Positions 1-7,295 are shown, numbered from the stretch's first letter. The stretch is 13,379 nt of DNA from Nitrospirota bacterium (GCA_030637135.1 DAOVVO010000027.1:1-13379), one strand, 5' to 3'. Program-made: numbers and translations. The notes: generated by a model not told the origin, from the sequence alone.

Positions 1-132
1 AGTGTCAACTGGCCATGAAGGTATGTCGTTTCGTCATGCCGCATCCCGGCAAGACACGAAATGATATAAAATATCCAAGAAAGATAATGACTTATGTGCC
101 GTCCCCCGAATCGCCCCAACCCTTCTGCTTTC
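1..132. other. left-edge sequence without a recognisable gene
   Basis: I see no convincing coding region here. A short minus-strand open frame crosses the stretch, but it has no familiar motif and no ribosome binding site. The only readable signal before the response regulator is the sigma-54-type element that starts at 133. Confidence 0.5.
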
Positions 133-149
133 TTGGCCTGAAATTTGCA
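133..149 (+). promoter_or_regulatory. putative sigma-54 (-24/-12) promoter for the receiver gene
   Basis: The sequence TTGGCCTGAAATTTGCA has the -24 GG (135-136) and the -12 GC (147-148) separated by exactly 10 bases, the invariant spacing of RpoN promoters. It matches the TGGC...TTGCA consensus well. Transcription would start near 160, giving a leader of about 34 bases with a GAAAGGGG ribosome binding site (173-180) before the ATG at 194. A sigma-70-like TATAAT is embedded just downstream (150-155), so a housekeeping promoter is a possible alternative. No enhancer site for an activator is recognisable in the short upstream sequence. Confidence 0.5.
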
Positions 150-193
150 TATAATATTTATAGTATGAGCGTGAAAGGGGTAGATTTTTAAAC

Positions 194-577
194 ATGGTTT
201 CAACGCAGCATATCAAGACTTTAGTAGTTGACGATGAAGAACTTATCAGGTGGTCACTCCATAATGCACTGAGAGATATGGGATTTACTGTGGAGCTTGC
301 GAGCAGTGGTGACGAAGCCCTTCAAATGTTAAACTCCACCCATTTTGACATTGTAATCACTGACCTTAAAATGCCTGGATTGAGCGGTCTTGATTTACTG
401 GAGAAAATTAAAGAGAAAAAGGCAGAAACAAAAGTAATAATGATCTCAGCATATTTTTCGCTCAACACTATAAAACAGGCACAAGAATTCGGGGCCTTTA
501 GATGTTTGGACAAACCCTTTGGAATGGATGATTTTCTCAGGATTGTGAAAGAAGCGACAGAAGAAAAAAACAATTAA
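194..577 (+). CDS. orphan receiver-only response regulator (CheY-like)
   Basis: This 127-residue protein is a complete receiver (REC) domain with no output domain. The acidic pair D13-D14, phospho-acceptor D57 (ITDLKMPG), S85 at the conserved Ser/Thr position and K107 in the DKP motif are all present, so it should be phosphorylatable. The opening VVDDEELIRWSL is typical of receivers from NtrC-type sigma-54 activators, so it may derive from such a protein or act as a phosphorelay or single-domain signalling protein. The start is supported by the GAAAGGGG ribosome binding site 13 bases upstream. A sigma-54-type promoter lies about 45 bases before the ATG. No histidine kinase is adjacent. The gene ends 15 bases from the convergent purN stop. 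The partner kinase and output are unknown. Confidence 0.88.
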   Translation: MVSTQHIKTLVVDDEELIRWSLHNALRDMGFTVELASSGDEALQMLNSTHFDIVITDLKMPGLSGLDLLEKIKEKKAETKVIMISAYFSLNTIKQAQEFGAFRCLDKPFGMDDFLRIVKEATEEKNN

Positions 578-592
578 CGGACGACTCATAAC

Positions 593-1237
593 CTACACGA
601 GTGAGGGATTTGTTATAACCGTATCTTCTCTCTTTCCTTTTATGATAACGTTTCGCCCATCAACAGTAATCTTGTCTTCAGAAAAAAGTTTTATTGCCAT
701 GGGGAAAATTTTATGTTCCTGTTTTAAAATCCTTTCAGACAGGGTTTCTTCTGTATCATCCTCGTAAACAGGCACTGCTGCCTGAATTATTATCGGACCT
801 GTATCAACACCTTCATCTGCAAAATGTACGGTACAGCCTGAAATCTTTACCCGGTAATCAACTGCCTGTTTTTGTCCGTGGAGTCCCGGAAAAGAGGGCA
901 GAAGGGCAGGGTGTATGTTCATTATTTTATTCCTGAACTCTTGTATAAGAGCCCTTTCAACAACTCTCATAAAGCCTGCTAATATGACCAGCTCAACGTC
1001 TTTTCTCTTCAGTTCGTTTGCAATATGTGCGTAGTATGAATCTTTATCCTGAAATTCTTTTGGCTGAATAATGCGTGTCTCAATGTTATGATTATTTGCC
1101 CTTTCAAGGGCATAAGCTTCCGGATTATCCGTTATGAGCAGAACTATCTTTGCTTTAATGAAACCGGAATTGATATTGTCAATAATGGCCTGAAAATTTG
1201 AGCCCCTTCCTGATGCCAGTACTCCGATAGTAAGCAT
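593..1237 (-). CDS. purN: phosphoribosylglycinamide formyltransferase (GART)
   Basis: PurN transfers a formyl group from 10-formyl-tetrahydrofolate to GAR, the third step of de novo IMP synthesis, in the cytoplasm. The N-terminal GVLASGRGSNFQAI is the phosphate-binding loop. The catalytic Asn-His lies in MNIHPALLPSFPGLHG and the catalytic Asp in the HFADEGVDTGPII block. I chose the ATG at 1237 (214 residues) over an upstream ATG at 1264. GAGGGGTG sits six bases before 1237, and the family N-terminus begins at MLTIGVLASGRGSN; the 1264 start has no ribosome binding site and adds a non-family extension. It lies 144 bases downstream of purM on the same strand, so the two are probably co-transcribed. 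It is tail-to-tail with the response regulator. Confidence 0.95.
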   Translation of the reverse strand: MLTIGVLASGRGSNFQAIIDNINSGFIKAKIVLLITDNPEAYALERANNHNIETRIIQPKEFQDKDSYYAHIANELKRKDVELVILAGFMRVVERALIQEFRNKIMNIHPALLPSFPGLHGQKQAVDYRVKISGCTVHFADEGVDTGPIIIQAAVPVYEDDTEETLSERILKQEHKIFPMAIKLFSEDKITVDGRNVIIKGKREDTVITNPSLV

Positions 1238-1266
1238 GGCTTCACCCCTCCATTTACATTTCACAT

Positions 1267-1310
1267 TTCAAATGCCACGTTACAAATAAATTTTCAATAT
1301 TCAAATGCCA
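1267..1310. repeat. short direct repeat in the purM-purN gap
   Basis: TTCAAATGCCA occurs at 1267-1277 and again at 1300-1310, 33 bases apart, in the AT-rich spacer between purM and purN. It could be a protein-binding pair or a remnant of duplication. Nothing links it to a known element. Confidence 0.35.
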
Positions 1311-1381
1311 TATTTTTCAATAACAGGACACTATATAAATTTTAAAATCTGGACTTTGACATATGGAATTTTTATTGAGCA

Positions 1382-2416
1382 TTATTTGTAAATTACTTTC
1401 CCTTTTCCCTTTTCGATATATCCAATAACGTACGCTTTCTCCCCGAGAGCGCGCAGCGATTTCAGAATGCCTGACACATGGGGTTTCGCTGTAACTACGA
1501 TATAGCCTATTCCCATATTAAATGTCCTGTACATTTCTCTGTCAGAAATGTTGCCTGTAGTCTGAATAATATCAAATATCTTGTGCACAGGCCAGCTTTC
1601 TTTTTTTATGACAGCGTTTAATCCCGCACTTTTCCGGAACATACGAGGCAGGTTCTCGGTAATTCCTCCACCCGTAATATGTGCCATTCCTTTAATTTTA
1701 AAACGCAGTAATATTTTTAAGATGCTTTTTACATAAATTTTCGTTGGTTTTAAAAGTTCTTCCCCCAGGGTACAACCGAGCTCTCGTTTTAATTGTTCAG
1801 GTTTATAGCGCTTCATATCGAAAAAAAGCTTCCTCACAAGAGAATAGCCATTGCTGTGCAGTCCGTTTGAGGCAAGTCCGATTACAATGTCGCCTTTTTT
1901 AATGTTTGAACCGTTAATAATCTTGCTTTTTTCAACGATTCCAACAGAAAAACCTGCAAGGTCATATTCGCCATGTGCATACATACCGGGCATTTCAGCA
2001 GTCTCTCCGCCAATGAGAGAACAGCCTGACATTGTGCATCCGTGCGCAATGCCCTTAATTACTTCAGCAGCTGTTTGTGTAGAAAGTTTACCTGTTGAAA
2101 AATAATCAAGAAAAAAAAGAGGCTCAGCACCGCTCGTAAGTATGTCATTTACACACATGGCAACAAGATCGATCCCCACAGTCGTGTGCCTTTTGAGCAT
2201 GAATGCAATCTTTAATTTCGTACCAACCCCGTCAGTGCTGCTTGCGAGAACCGGATTTTTATATTGTGATATATGTATTTTAAAGAGGGCATTGAAAGAA
2301 CCAATGTCAGCGAGAACTTCCCTTCTGAAGGTAGAACGCACCGCAGGCTTTATCATATCCACAAGTTTGTTACCTTTGGTGATATCCACACCTGATTGTC
2401 TGTAAGTAATAACCAT
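1382..2416 (-). CDS. purM: phosphoribosylformylglycinamidine cyclo-ligase (AIR synthetase)
   Basis: PurM closes the imidazole ring: FGAM plus ATP gives AIR, step five of purine synthesis. At 344 residues it has the usual length. Family hallmarks are the ATP and metal segment SSTDGVGTKLKIAF, the VDxVAMCVND-type block (IDLVAMCVNDILTSGAEPLFFLDYF), the glycine-rich GGETAEMPGMY loop, GLASNGLHSNGYSLVRK and AHITGGGITENLPR. All the segments expected of a working enzyme are there. The ribosome binding site is modest (CGAG, about eight bases upstream of the ATG at 2416). It is 234 bases downstream of rnc and upstream of purN. The large gap to rnc suggests either its own promoter or a structured leader. 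Confidence 0.96.
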   Translation of the reverse strand: MVITYRQSGVDITKGNKLVDMIKPAVRSTFRREVLADIGSFNALFKIHISQYKNPVLASSTDGVGTKLKIAFMLKRHTTVGIDLVAMCVNDILTSGAEPLFFLDYFSTGKLSTQTAAEVIKGIAHGCTMSGCSLIGGETAEMPGMYAHGEYDLAGFSVGIVEKSKIINGSNIKKGDIVIGLASNGLHSNGYSLVRKLFFDMKRYKPEQLKRELGCTLGEELLKPTKIYVKSILKILLRFKIKGMAHITGGGITENLPRMFRKSAGLNAVIKKESWPVHKIFDIIQTTGNISDREMYRTFNMGIGYIVVTAKPHVSGILKSLRALGEKAYVIGYIEKGKGKVIYK

Positions 2417-2593
2417 CCGTTCTACTCGAAATTACAAAAACCACATAGCAAATTTTAAATAAACTTTAATATGCACATTTCAAACATGAGGAAATTGGAA
2501 TGTAATCTTTATAATTTGTTTGTTATGTGGTCAACGACTCATAGAGTGCTCGATATTTTGGATTTTATCGCCTTAACCTTTGATTGTACGTAA

Positions 2594-2633
2594 ACCCCGT
2601 TAGAAGACAGGCGGAGTGGCTTTCTCACAGGGT
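2594..2633. other. imperfect hairpin in the purM leader
   Basis: ACCCCGTTAGAA (2594-2605) pairs with TTCTCACAGGGT (2622-2633) at 10 of 12 positions around a 16-base loop. GTAAACC recurs directly at 2590-2596 and 2632-2638. It lies in the 234-base rnc-purM gap. It has no T-run on either strand, so it is not a standard intrinsic terminator. It could be a repeat element, an mRNA processing or stability hairpin, or part of a structured leader. I could not fit it to a known purine-linked riboswitch (ZTP, guanine or PreQ1). Confidence 0.35.
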
Positions 2634-2650
2634 AAACCGACAGGGCGATT

Positions 2651-3373
2651 TCAATTCGTGTCAGTTTTCACGTTCTTGATCTTCTTCATCCCTTCTTCAG
2701 CTGCTTTCTGTTCGGCTTCTTTCTTGCTCCTGCCTTTGCCGGTTCCGTAAAAAATCTTTTTTATACAGACTTCAACGTGGAACGTTTTCATGTGTTCAGG
2801 GCCTTCTTCTTTTTTTAACCTGTATTGAGGCAGTACCCCGAATTTTTCCTGAACCATTTCCTGAAAACTGGTTTTATAATCAAAAATAAGGTCCTTTTCA
2901 ATAAGGTTTTTTATTTTTTCTTCCAAATTTATCAGCACAAACTCTTTTGTATTCTTAAATCCTCCGTCGAGATAAATTGCTGCAATGATTGATTCAAAAG
3001 CATTTGCAAGCAAAGAAGGTTTCTTCCTGCCGCCGCTTGCTTCTTCACCTTTACCCAAACGAAGGTAAGAACCAATATCAAGTTTGAGCGCGGCTTCTGC
3101 CAGCGTTGCCTCCTGCACAGCATATGCCTTTATTTTAGAGAGTTCTGCCTCTGTATAGTGAGGATACGTCCTGTAAAGATATTCACTTATAACGAGTCCA
3201 AGTACAGCGTCACCAAGAAACTCAAGGCGTTCATTAAAAAAATGTGGTTTATTTGATTTCTCCTGAGCAAAAGATTTATGGGTAAGTGCCTCTTCAATTA
3301 AAGATGCTTTTTTAAAGCTGTAGGCAATATGTGCTTCAAGCCTCTGTATATTTTCTGAAGACGATACATGCAT
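2651..3373 (-). CDS. rnc: ribonuclease III
   Basis: RNase III cuts double-stranded RNA in rRNA and mRNA processing. The N-terminal nuclease domain (about residues 10-155) carries the signature NERLEFLGDAVL with E48, E51 and D55. The second metal-binding cluster reads NAFE, with E127 kept and Asn (N124) where E. coli has D114; I recall this substitution in other RNase IIIs. A double-stranded-RNA-binding domain follows (from DYKTSFQEMVQEKFG through GTGKGRSKKEAEQKAAEEGMKKI). I chose the ATG at 3373 (240 residues): it has GGTGG just upstream, while the ATG at 3412 lacks a ribosome binding site and adds 13 non-family residues. This start overlaps the last 38 bases of fabF, implying translational coupling. 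Confidence 0.95.
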   Translation of the reverse strand: MHVSSSENIQRLEAHIAYSFKKASLIEEALTHKSFAQEKSNKPHFFNERLEFLGDAVLGLVISEYLYRTYPHYTEAELSKIKAYAVQEATLAEAALKLDIGSYLRLGKGEEASGGRKKPSLLANAFESIIAAIYLDGGFKNTKEFVLINLEEKIKNLIEKDLIFDYKTSFQEMVQEKFGVLPQYRLKKEEGPEHMKTFHVEVCIKKIFYGTGKGRSKKEAEQKAAEEGMKKIKNVKTDTN

Positions 3374-4583
3374 TTGTGCCACCGAAACCAAACGAGTTAG
3401 ACATTGCCACATTTATATCTACGTGCCGCGCTTTATTAGGGACATAATCAAGATCACACCCTGTGTCAGGATTTTCAAGGTTAATAGTGGGAGGTACGAT
3501 TTGATTAAAAATACTGAGTACACAGACAACACCTTCTACTCCGCCTGCGGCTCCAAGTAAATGACCTGTCATCGACTTTGTAGAACTCACAGCGATTTTA
3601 TACGCATGCTCACCATATACTTTTTTAATAGCTGTTGTTTCTATTTCATCGCCATATTTGGTAGAAGTTCCGTGCGCATTAATATAGTGAACTTCTTCGG
3701 GACGTATACCAGCGTCTTTTAAAGAACTATCCATACATCTGGCTGCGCCCTCACCGTCAGGAGATGGGCTTGTTATATGATAGGCATCAGCGTTTAAACC
3801 GTAACCTAAAATCTCAGCATAAATTTTTGCTCCTCTCTTAAGGGCGTGCTCTAACTCTTCAATTACCATAATCCCTGCACCCTCACCCATAACAAATCCA
3901 TCTCTGTCTCTGTCAAACGGCCGGCTCGCTTTTTCCGGTTCCGAATTTCTTCTCGAAAGGGCTTTCATAACATCAAAACCGGCAATGCCCAACGGTGTTA
4001 TCACCGATTCAGAGCCACCTGTTATCATCACATCAGCATCTCCCCGCTTTATTATTTTAAAGGAGTCTCCAATGGCATGAGTACCACTGGCACAGGCAGT
4101 TGCCACGGCTGAATTTGGCCCCTTTGCGCCGAAACGGATGGATATCTGACCGGCAGTAAGGTTTATTATTGTCATCGGAATAAAGAAAGGGGAGACTTTT
4201 TTGTATCCCCTTTCTTTTAATATTTTTGAGTAGCGTTCAATTGCGGGTAGACCTCCCATGCCAGCTCCTACAATCGTTCCAACCCGCTCGGCATTATGTT
4301 CTGTAATCTTGATTCCGGAGTCTTCCACCGCCATTACAGAAGCAGCAATCCCCATATGGATAAACCGGTCCATCTTTTTCTGTTCTTTAATTTCGATATA
4401 CCGGTCTATTTCAAAATCCGGAACTTCTCCTGCAATTTGACAAAGCAGAGGTGATGGGTCAAACTGTGAGATTTTCCTGATTCCAGAACGTCCTTCTGTG
4501 AATCCTTTCCACGACTTTTCTGTTCCGGTACCGAGAGGAGTAACCAATCCCACCCCTGTTATTACTACTCTTCTTTTATCCAT
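3336..4583 (-). CDS. fabF: beta-ketoacyl-[ACP] synthase II
   Basis: KAS II condenses malonyl-ACP with acyl-ACP to elongate fatty acids and adjusts membrane fluidity through unsaturated chains. The 415-residue thiolase-fold protein has the full catalytic triad: C164 in VATACASGTHA, H304 in INAHGTSTKYGDE and H341 in KSMTGHLLGAAGG, with K336 nearby. It starts MDKRRVVITGVGLVTPLG, the standard family N-terminus, though no clear ribosome binding site precedes the ATG. It follows acpP by 28 bases and its 3' end overlaps rnc. The order fabG-acpP-fabF-rnc is widespread in bacteria and supports a single operon. Confidence 0.97.
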   Translation of the reverse strand: MDKRRVVITGVGLVTPLGTGTEKSWKGFTEGRSGIRKISQFDPSPLLCQIAGEVPDFEIDRYIEIKEQKKMDRFIHMGIAASVMAVEDSGIKITEHNAERVGTIVGAGMGGLPAIERYSKILKERGYKKVSPFFIPMTIINLTAGQISIRFGAKGPNSAVATACASGTHAIGDSFKIIKRGDADVMITGGSESVITPLGIAGFDVMKALSRRNSEPEKASRPFDRDRDGFVMGEGAGIMVIEELEHALKRGAKIYAEILGYGLNADAYHITSPSPDGEGAARCMDSSLKDAGIRPEEVHYINAHGTSTKYGDEIETTAIKKVYGEHAYKIAVSSTKSMTGHLLGAAGGVEGVVCVLSIFNQIVPPTINLENPDTGCDLDYVPNKARHVDINVAMSNSFGFGGTNACIVFRKYTEA

Positions 4584-4611
4584 AAATGTTTGTATTGTTA
4601 AAAAACCAGAT

Positions 4612-4851
4612 CTATGAATTACCGGATTTTTCTTTTATGTAGTTTACGGCATCTTGAATTTTTAGAATTTTTTCTGCATCCTCATCAGGAATTTCAATGC
4701 TAAATGCCTCTTCAAAAGCCATAACTAATTCCACTGTATCGAGAGAGTCCGCACCGAGGTCATCCATAAAAGACGCCTCCGAGGTAACCTTTTCCTGATC
4801 GACACCCAGTTGTTTTGAAACTATTTCTCTTACTTTTTCTTCGACTGCCAT
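4612..4851 (-). CDS. acpP: acyl carrier protein
   Basis: This is a 79-residue acidic ACP that carries growing acyl chains on a phosphopantetheine arm. The attachment serine is S36 in the canonical DLGADSLDTVELVMAFEE motif, and the downstream helix reads IPDEDAEKI. The start is firm: GGAGGTG lies about five bases before the ATG, the strongest ribosome binding site in this operon, as expected for one of the most abundant proteins. It sits between fabG (60 bases upstream) and fabF (28 bases downstream). Confidence 0.98.
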   Translation of the reverse strand: MAVEEKVREIVSKQLGVDQEKVTSEASFMDDLGADSLDTVELVMAFEEAFSIEIPDEDAEKILKIQDAVNYIKEKSGNS

Positions 4852-4911
4852 TAAGCACCTCCATGTTTAAATTTAAAATTAATATTTTTAACTTATTATG
4901 TATTGTTTTCC

Positions 4912-5652
4912 CTACATATACATTCCTCCATTGATATGGAACACCTGACCGGTAATATAGTCCGCTTCTTTTGAAGCAAGGAAAATAACGGCGTTTGCTA
5001 CATCCTCCGGCTTACCAAAATAACCAAGTGGTATGGATTTTTTCATTTCTTCCTTGACCTTTTCAGGAATTGCCTCTGTCATAACAGTCTGAATAAAGCC
5101 GGGGGCAACAGCATTAACCTTTATACCCCTCGTTGCGTATTCTTTTGCGATAGTTTTTGTGAAACCCGCAATACCAGCCTTTGAGGCACTATAATTAACC
5201 TGACCAGGATTACCGGTAAATGCAACAACCGATGATATGCTTATAATTTTTCCATGGTGCTGTTTGACCATTATTTTTACTGCTTCTTTGCTGCACAGAA
5301 ATGTACCTTTTAGATTTATATTAATGACGGCATCCCAGTCATCTTCCTTCATCCTCATTATTAAGGCATCTCTTGTAATGCCTGCGTTATTTACCAGAAT
5401 ATCAAGTCTCCCGCGTTCCTTCATAAATGTTTCAAACGCGGATATTACCTCATCCTGTTTTGATACATCAAGTTTAAGAGCGATACACTGAACCCCGCGT
5501 TCCTTGACCTCTTGTGCAGTAGCCTTGGCAGTTTCAAAATTTATATCAGCAACAGCAACATGAGCACCCTCTCGTGCCATTCCGAGTGCGATGTCCTTAC
5601 CAATTCCCTGTCCAGCTCCTGTGATTAAAGCATTTTGATCTTTCAGTCTCAT
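4912..5652 (-). CDS. fabG: 3-oxoacyl-[ACP] reductase
   Basis: FabG is the NADPH-dependent reductase of beta-ketoacyl-ACP, a cytoplasmic short-chain dehydrogenase of 246 residues. It shows the Rossmann TGAGQGIGKDIA loop (residues 11-22), NNAG (88-91), and the catalytic Ser-Tyr-Lys set S141, Y154 and K158 in ISSVVAFTGNPGQVNYSASKAG. The C-terminus VIFLASKEADYITGQVFHINGGMYM is typical. GGAAAG lies six bases before the ATG at 5652. It is the first gene of the minus-strand block in this window. fabD, often just upstream of fabG, is not here; the preceding gene is the divergent dtd. Confidence 0.97.
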   Translation of the reverse strand: MRLKDQNALITGAGQGIGKDIALGMAREGAHVAVADINFETAKATAQEVKERGVQCIALKLDVSKQDEVISAFETFMKERGRLDILVNNAGITRDALIMRMKEDDWDAVININLKGTFLCSKEAVKIMVKQHHGKIISISSVVAFTGNPGQVNYSASKAGIAGFTKTIAKEYATRGIKVNAVAPGFIQTVMTEAIPEKVKEEMKKSIPLGYFGKPEDVANAVIFLASKEADYITGQVFHINGGMYM

Positions 5653-5854
5653 ATTTTCTTTCCGCTAAAAAATGCTCAGAATAAAAAATTATCTAAATTT
5701 ACTCATAAAAATACATTTGTTAATGCAATGGTTTGGGTCGAAATATTATATAATGTAAGTCTTAATAAGGCAACTTTAAAAAAACCGACTTGAACAATGT
5801 ACAGAGTTAGTTATAGTATTAAAAAATATATGGTTTACCCTGTTTTTTGATGAT
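5653..5854. promoter_or_regulatory. divergent fabG / dtd intergenic region
   Basis: This 202-base AT-rich gap separates two outward-reading genes, so it must hold both promoters. For dtd the best -10 is TATAAT at 5749-5754, without a good -35 at 17 bases. On the fabG side only weak AT-rich -10 candidates are visible. I do not see a clear FabR- or FapR-type palindromic operator. Confidence 0.4.
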
Positions 5855-6301
5855 ATGAGAGTATTAATCCAGCGCGTAACAAGCGCAAAGGTAACTGTTG
5901 AAGGATATGACAAAGCTGACATTCAAGCAGGTTTGCTCCTGCTTGTTGGAGTTGGCAGAGAAGACAGTCTGGAGGATATTGAACGTACCTGCAGAAAAAT
6001 AATAAACCTGCGTATATTTGAAGATGAAAAAGGAAAGATGAATCTCAATATTAAACAGGTTAATGCTGATATCCTGAGCGTGCCACAGTTCACTCTCTAT
6101 GCTGATACCCGCAAGGGAAATCGACCGGGTTTTGAACATTCTGCAGAACCCCGTATGGCGCAGGATTACTGGAAGAAATGTAACGAGTTACTGAGACAAG
6201 AAGGGGTAACAGTCAAAGAGGGAGTGTTTGGCGCACATATGGAGATAGCTTTGATTAATGACGGGCCTGTGACTATCTGGCTTGATTCTAAACAGAAATG
6301 A
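5855..6301 (+). CDS. dtd: D-aminoacyl-tRNA deacylase
   Basis: DTD hydrolyses D-amino acids (and glycine mischarged on tRNA-Ala) from tRNA, a translation proofreading role. The 148-residue protein begins MRVLIQRVTSAKVTVEG and has both family signatures: SVPQFTLYADTRKGNRPGF, matching the SQFTL active-site block, and NDGPVTIWLDS, carrying the Gly-cisPro pair that excludes L-amino acids. Its length matches the family. No good ribosome binding site precedes the ATG at 5855, but no alternative start fits the alignment. It is transcribed divergently from the fab block and stands alone. Confidence 0.96.
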   Translation: MRVLIQRVTSAKVTVEGYDKADIQAGLLLLVGVGREDSLEDIERTCRKIINLRIFEDEKGKMNLNIKQVNADILSVPQFTLYADTRKGNRPGFEHSAEPRMAQDYWKKCNELLRQEGVTVKEGVFGAHMEIALINDGPVTIWLDSKQK

Positions 6302-6371
6302 CTTCACATACAATCCTCAGAAATAAAATGTATAGTCCTTGACTCTTCGCGAGACTCTCTGCGAGTTATGG

Positions 6372-6395
6372 GGAACCTGCCTACCGGCAGGCAGG
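6372..6395 (+). repeat. inverted copy of a dispersed palindromic repeat
   Basis: The 24 bases at 6372-6395 begin GGAACCTGCC and end GGCAGGCAGG. They equal the reverse complement of 6621-6644 except for one base. The core is itself palindromic (CCTGCC...GGCAGG). This places two inverted copies of one REP-like unit about 225 bases apart in the same non-coding gap. Confidence 0.7.
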
Positions 6396-6422
6396 CGTCA
6401 GGCACGTTACGTTTGATCATTT

Positions 6423-6479
6423 AATTTAATCTATTACTTTAATAATAGAACTGCAACTACTTATGAAATAGATTAAATT
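6423..6479. repeat. 13-base perfect inverted repeat, AT-rich
   Basis: AATTTAATCTATT (6423-6435) and AATAGATTAAATT (6467-6479) are exact reverse complements around a 31-base loop. They lie between dtd and the repeat unit at 6563. The loop is long and no T-run follows, so an intrinsic terminator is unlikely. A DNA-binding site or mobile-element end is possible. Confidence 0.5.
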
Positions 6480-6562
6480 TATTAACTTTATAATGGTTCT
6501 CCTTTAGGAAGTATTTCCAAATCCGTGATAACGGAATCTCTTTTGTAGTTCTTAAACAGACT

Positions 6563-6655
6563 GTCATTCCGGACTTAATCCGGAATCCAGATAATGTAAA
6601 TAAAATCACTGGATTCCCGCCCTGCTTGCCGGTAGGCAGGTTCCGCGGGAATGAC
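6563..6655. repeat. MITE/REP-like palindromic intergenic element
   Basis: The element is bounded by GTCATTCC (6563-6570) and its reverse complement GGAATGAC (6648-6655). A second nested pair, GGAATCCAG (6582-6590) and CTGGATTCC (6609-6617), lies inside. Between these sit the palindromes ATTCCGGACTTAATCCGGAAT and the CCTGCTTGCCGGTAGGCAGG unit (6621-6640). This is the layout of widespread non-autonomous or REP-type intergenic elements. A minus-strand open frame through it (residues such as SGFRIKSGMT) is the repeat read as protein, not a gene. Confidence 0.65.
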
Positions 6656-6752
6656 GTCATATGGGCAGATATAATCATATTTTTTCCCTATCACAAAAAA
6701 GGAAATGCTTACTCTCCTTTATGTCATGTGCAGAATGATGTAGAATATACCT

Positions 6753-7295
6753 ATGAGAAGACTCCTCCCTATAATGCTTATCAGCTTAATGGTACTATCC
6801 TGTGCACCCGTACTGAGATATGACCTTATGAAGAGGGGTATTTTTGATGTACGACTCTCAGATATCAAGAAAACTCCAGAATTGCACAGGAGAAAACTGT
6901 TTATTCTCGGAGGGATTATTGTCAAAACAACTGCAACAAAAGAAGGCGCTCTCATTGAAGCGAGCTATGTCCCTGTGGATTCCAGAGGTTATTTAAAAAA
7001 CATCAGCGCATCAAATGGCAGATTTTTAGCCCTCTATAAAGACTTTTTAGACCCCCTGATTTTCCGTCAGAATAGAGAGATAACCATTGCTGGTGTGTTC
7101 AGGGGAACACGCTTAGGGAAAATAGATGAAATGGATTATTCGTATCCGTTCTTTGAAATAGAGGAACTCTATCTCTGGGAGGAGATGAGAGATTACTATA
7201 GAAGATATCCTTATCCGCCTTCTTATTACCCTTACTGGCGTTACAGTCCCTGGTGGTATGATCCATGGGGGTATGACCCCTGGTGGAGATACTAG
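6753..7295 (+). CDS. Slp-family outer-membrane lipoprotein with aromatic tail
   Basis: This is a predicted lipoprotein of 180 residues. A short n-region MRRLL is followed by a hydrophobic stretch and a lipobox VLSC, with C17 as the lipidated residue. Residues 40-143 resemble the Slp family: a beta-rich segment LFILGGIIVKT, then VPVDSRGYL, SNGRFLALYKDFLDPLIFRQNREITIAGVFRGTRLGKIDEMDYSYPFFEIEEL, which parallels E. coli Slp, a starvation-induced outer-membrane lipoprotein. The last 33 residues (148-180) are extreme: 11 Tyr, 6 Trp and 7 Pro with repeated YDPW units. The start is fixed by the signal peptide. No strong ribosome binding site is visible, and a TAGAAT box only six bases upstream may mean a nearly leaderless message. 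Exact function is unknown. Confidence 0.85.
   Translation: MRRLLPIMLISLMVLSCAPVLRYDLMKRGIFDVRLSDIKKTPELHRRKLFILGGIIVKTTATKEGALIEASYVPVDSRGYLKNISASNGRFLALYKDFLDPLIFRQNREITIAGVFRGTRLGKIDEMDYSYPFFEIEELYLWEEMRDYYRRYPYPPSYYPYWRYSPWWYDPWGYDPWWRY

Noticed and set aside
34..216. 60-residue minus-strand ORF at the left edge
   Set aside because: It overlaps the promoter and the start of the response regulator, and has no motif or ribosome binding site.
593..1264. purN starting at the ATG at 1264
   Set aside because: It lacks a ribosome binding site and adds nine residues outside the family; the ATG at 1237 has GAGGGGTG upstream.
2590..2640. Cyclic-di-GMP (GEMM) or ZTP riboswitch before purM
   Set aside because: Short resemblances (AGAAAGCCACTCCGCC and CGGGGTTTACG on the minus strand) do not include the tetraloop-receptor or the conserved core of either class.
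6457..6678. Minus-strand ORF of 73 residues with SGFRIKSGMT
   Set aside because: It is the palindromic repeat at 6563-6655 read as protein. Similar spurious ORFs are common wherever this repeat type occurs, and there is no ribosome binding site.
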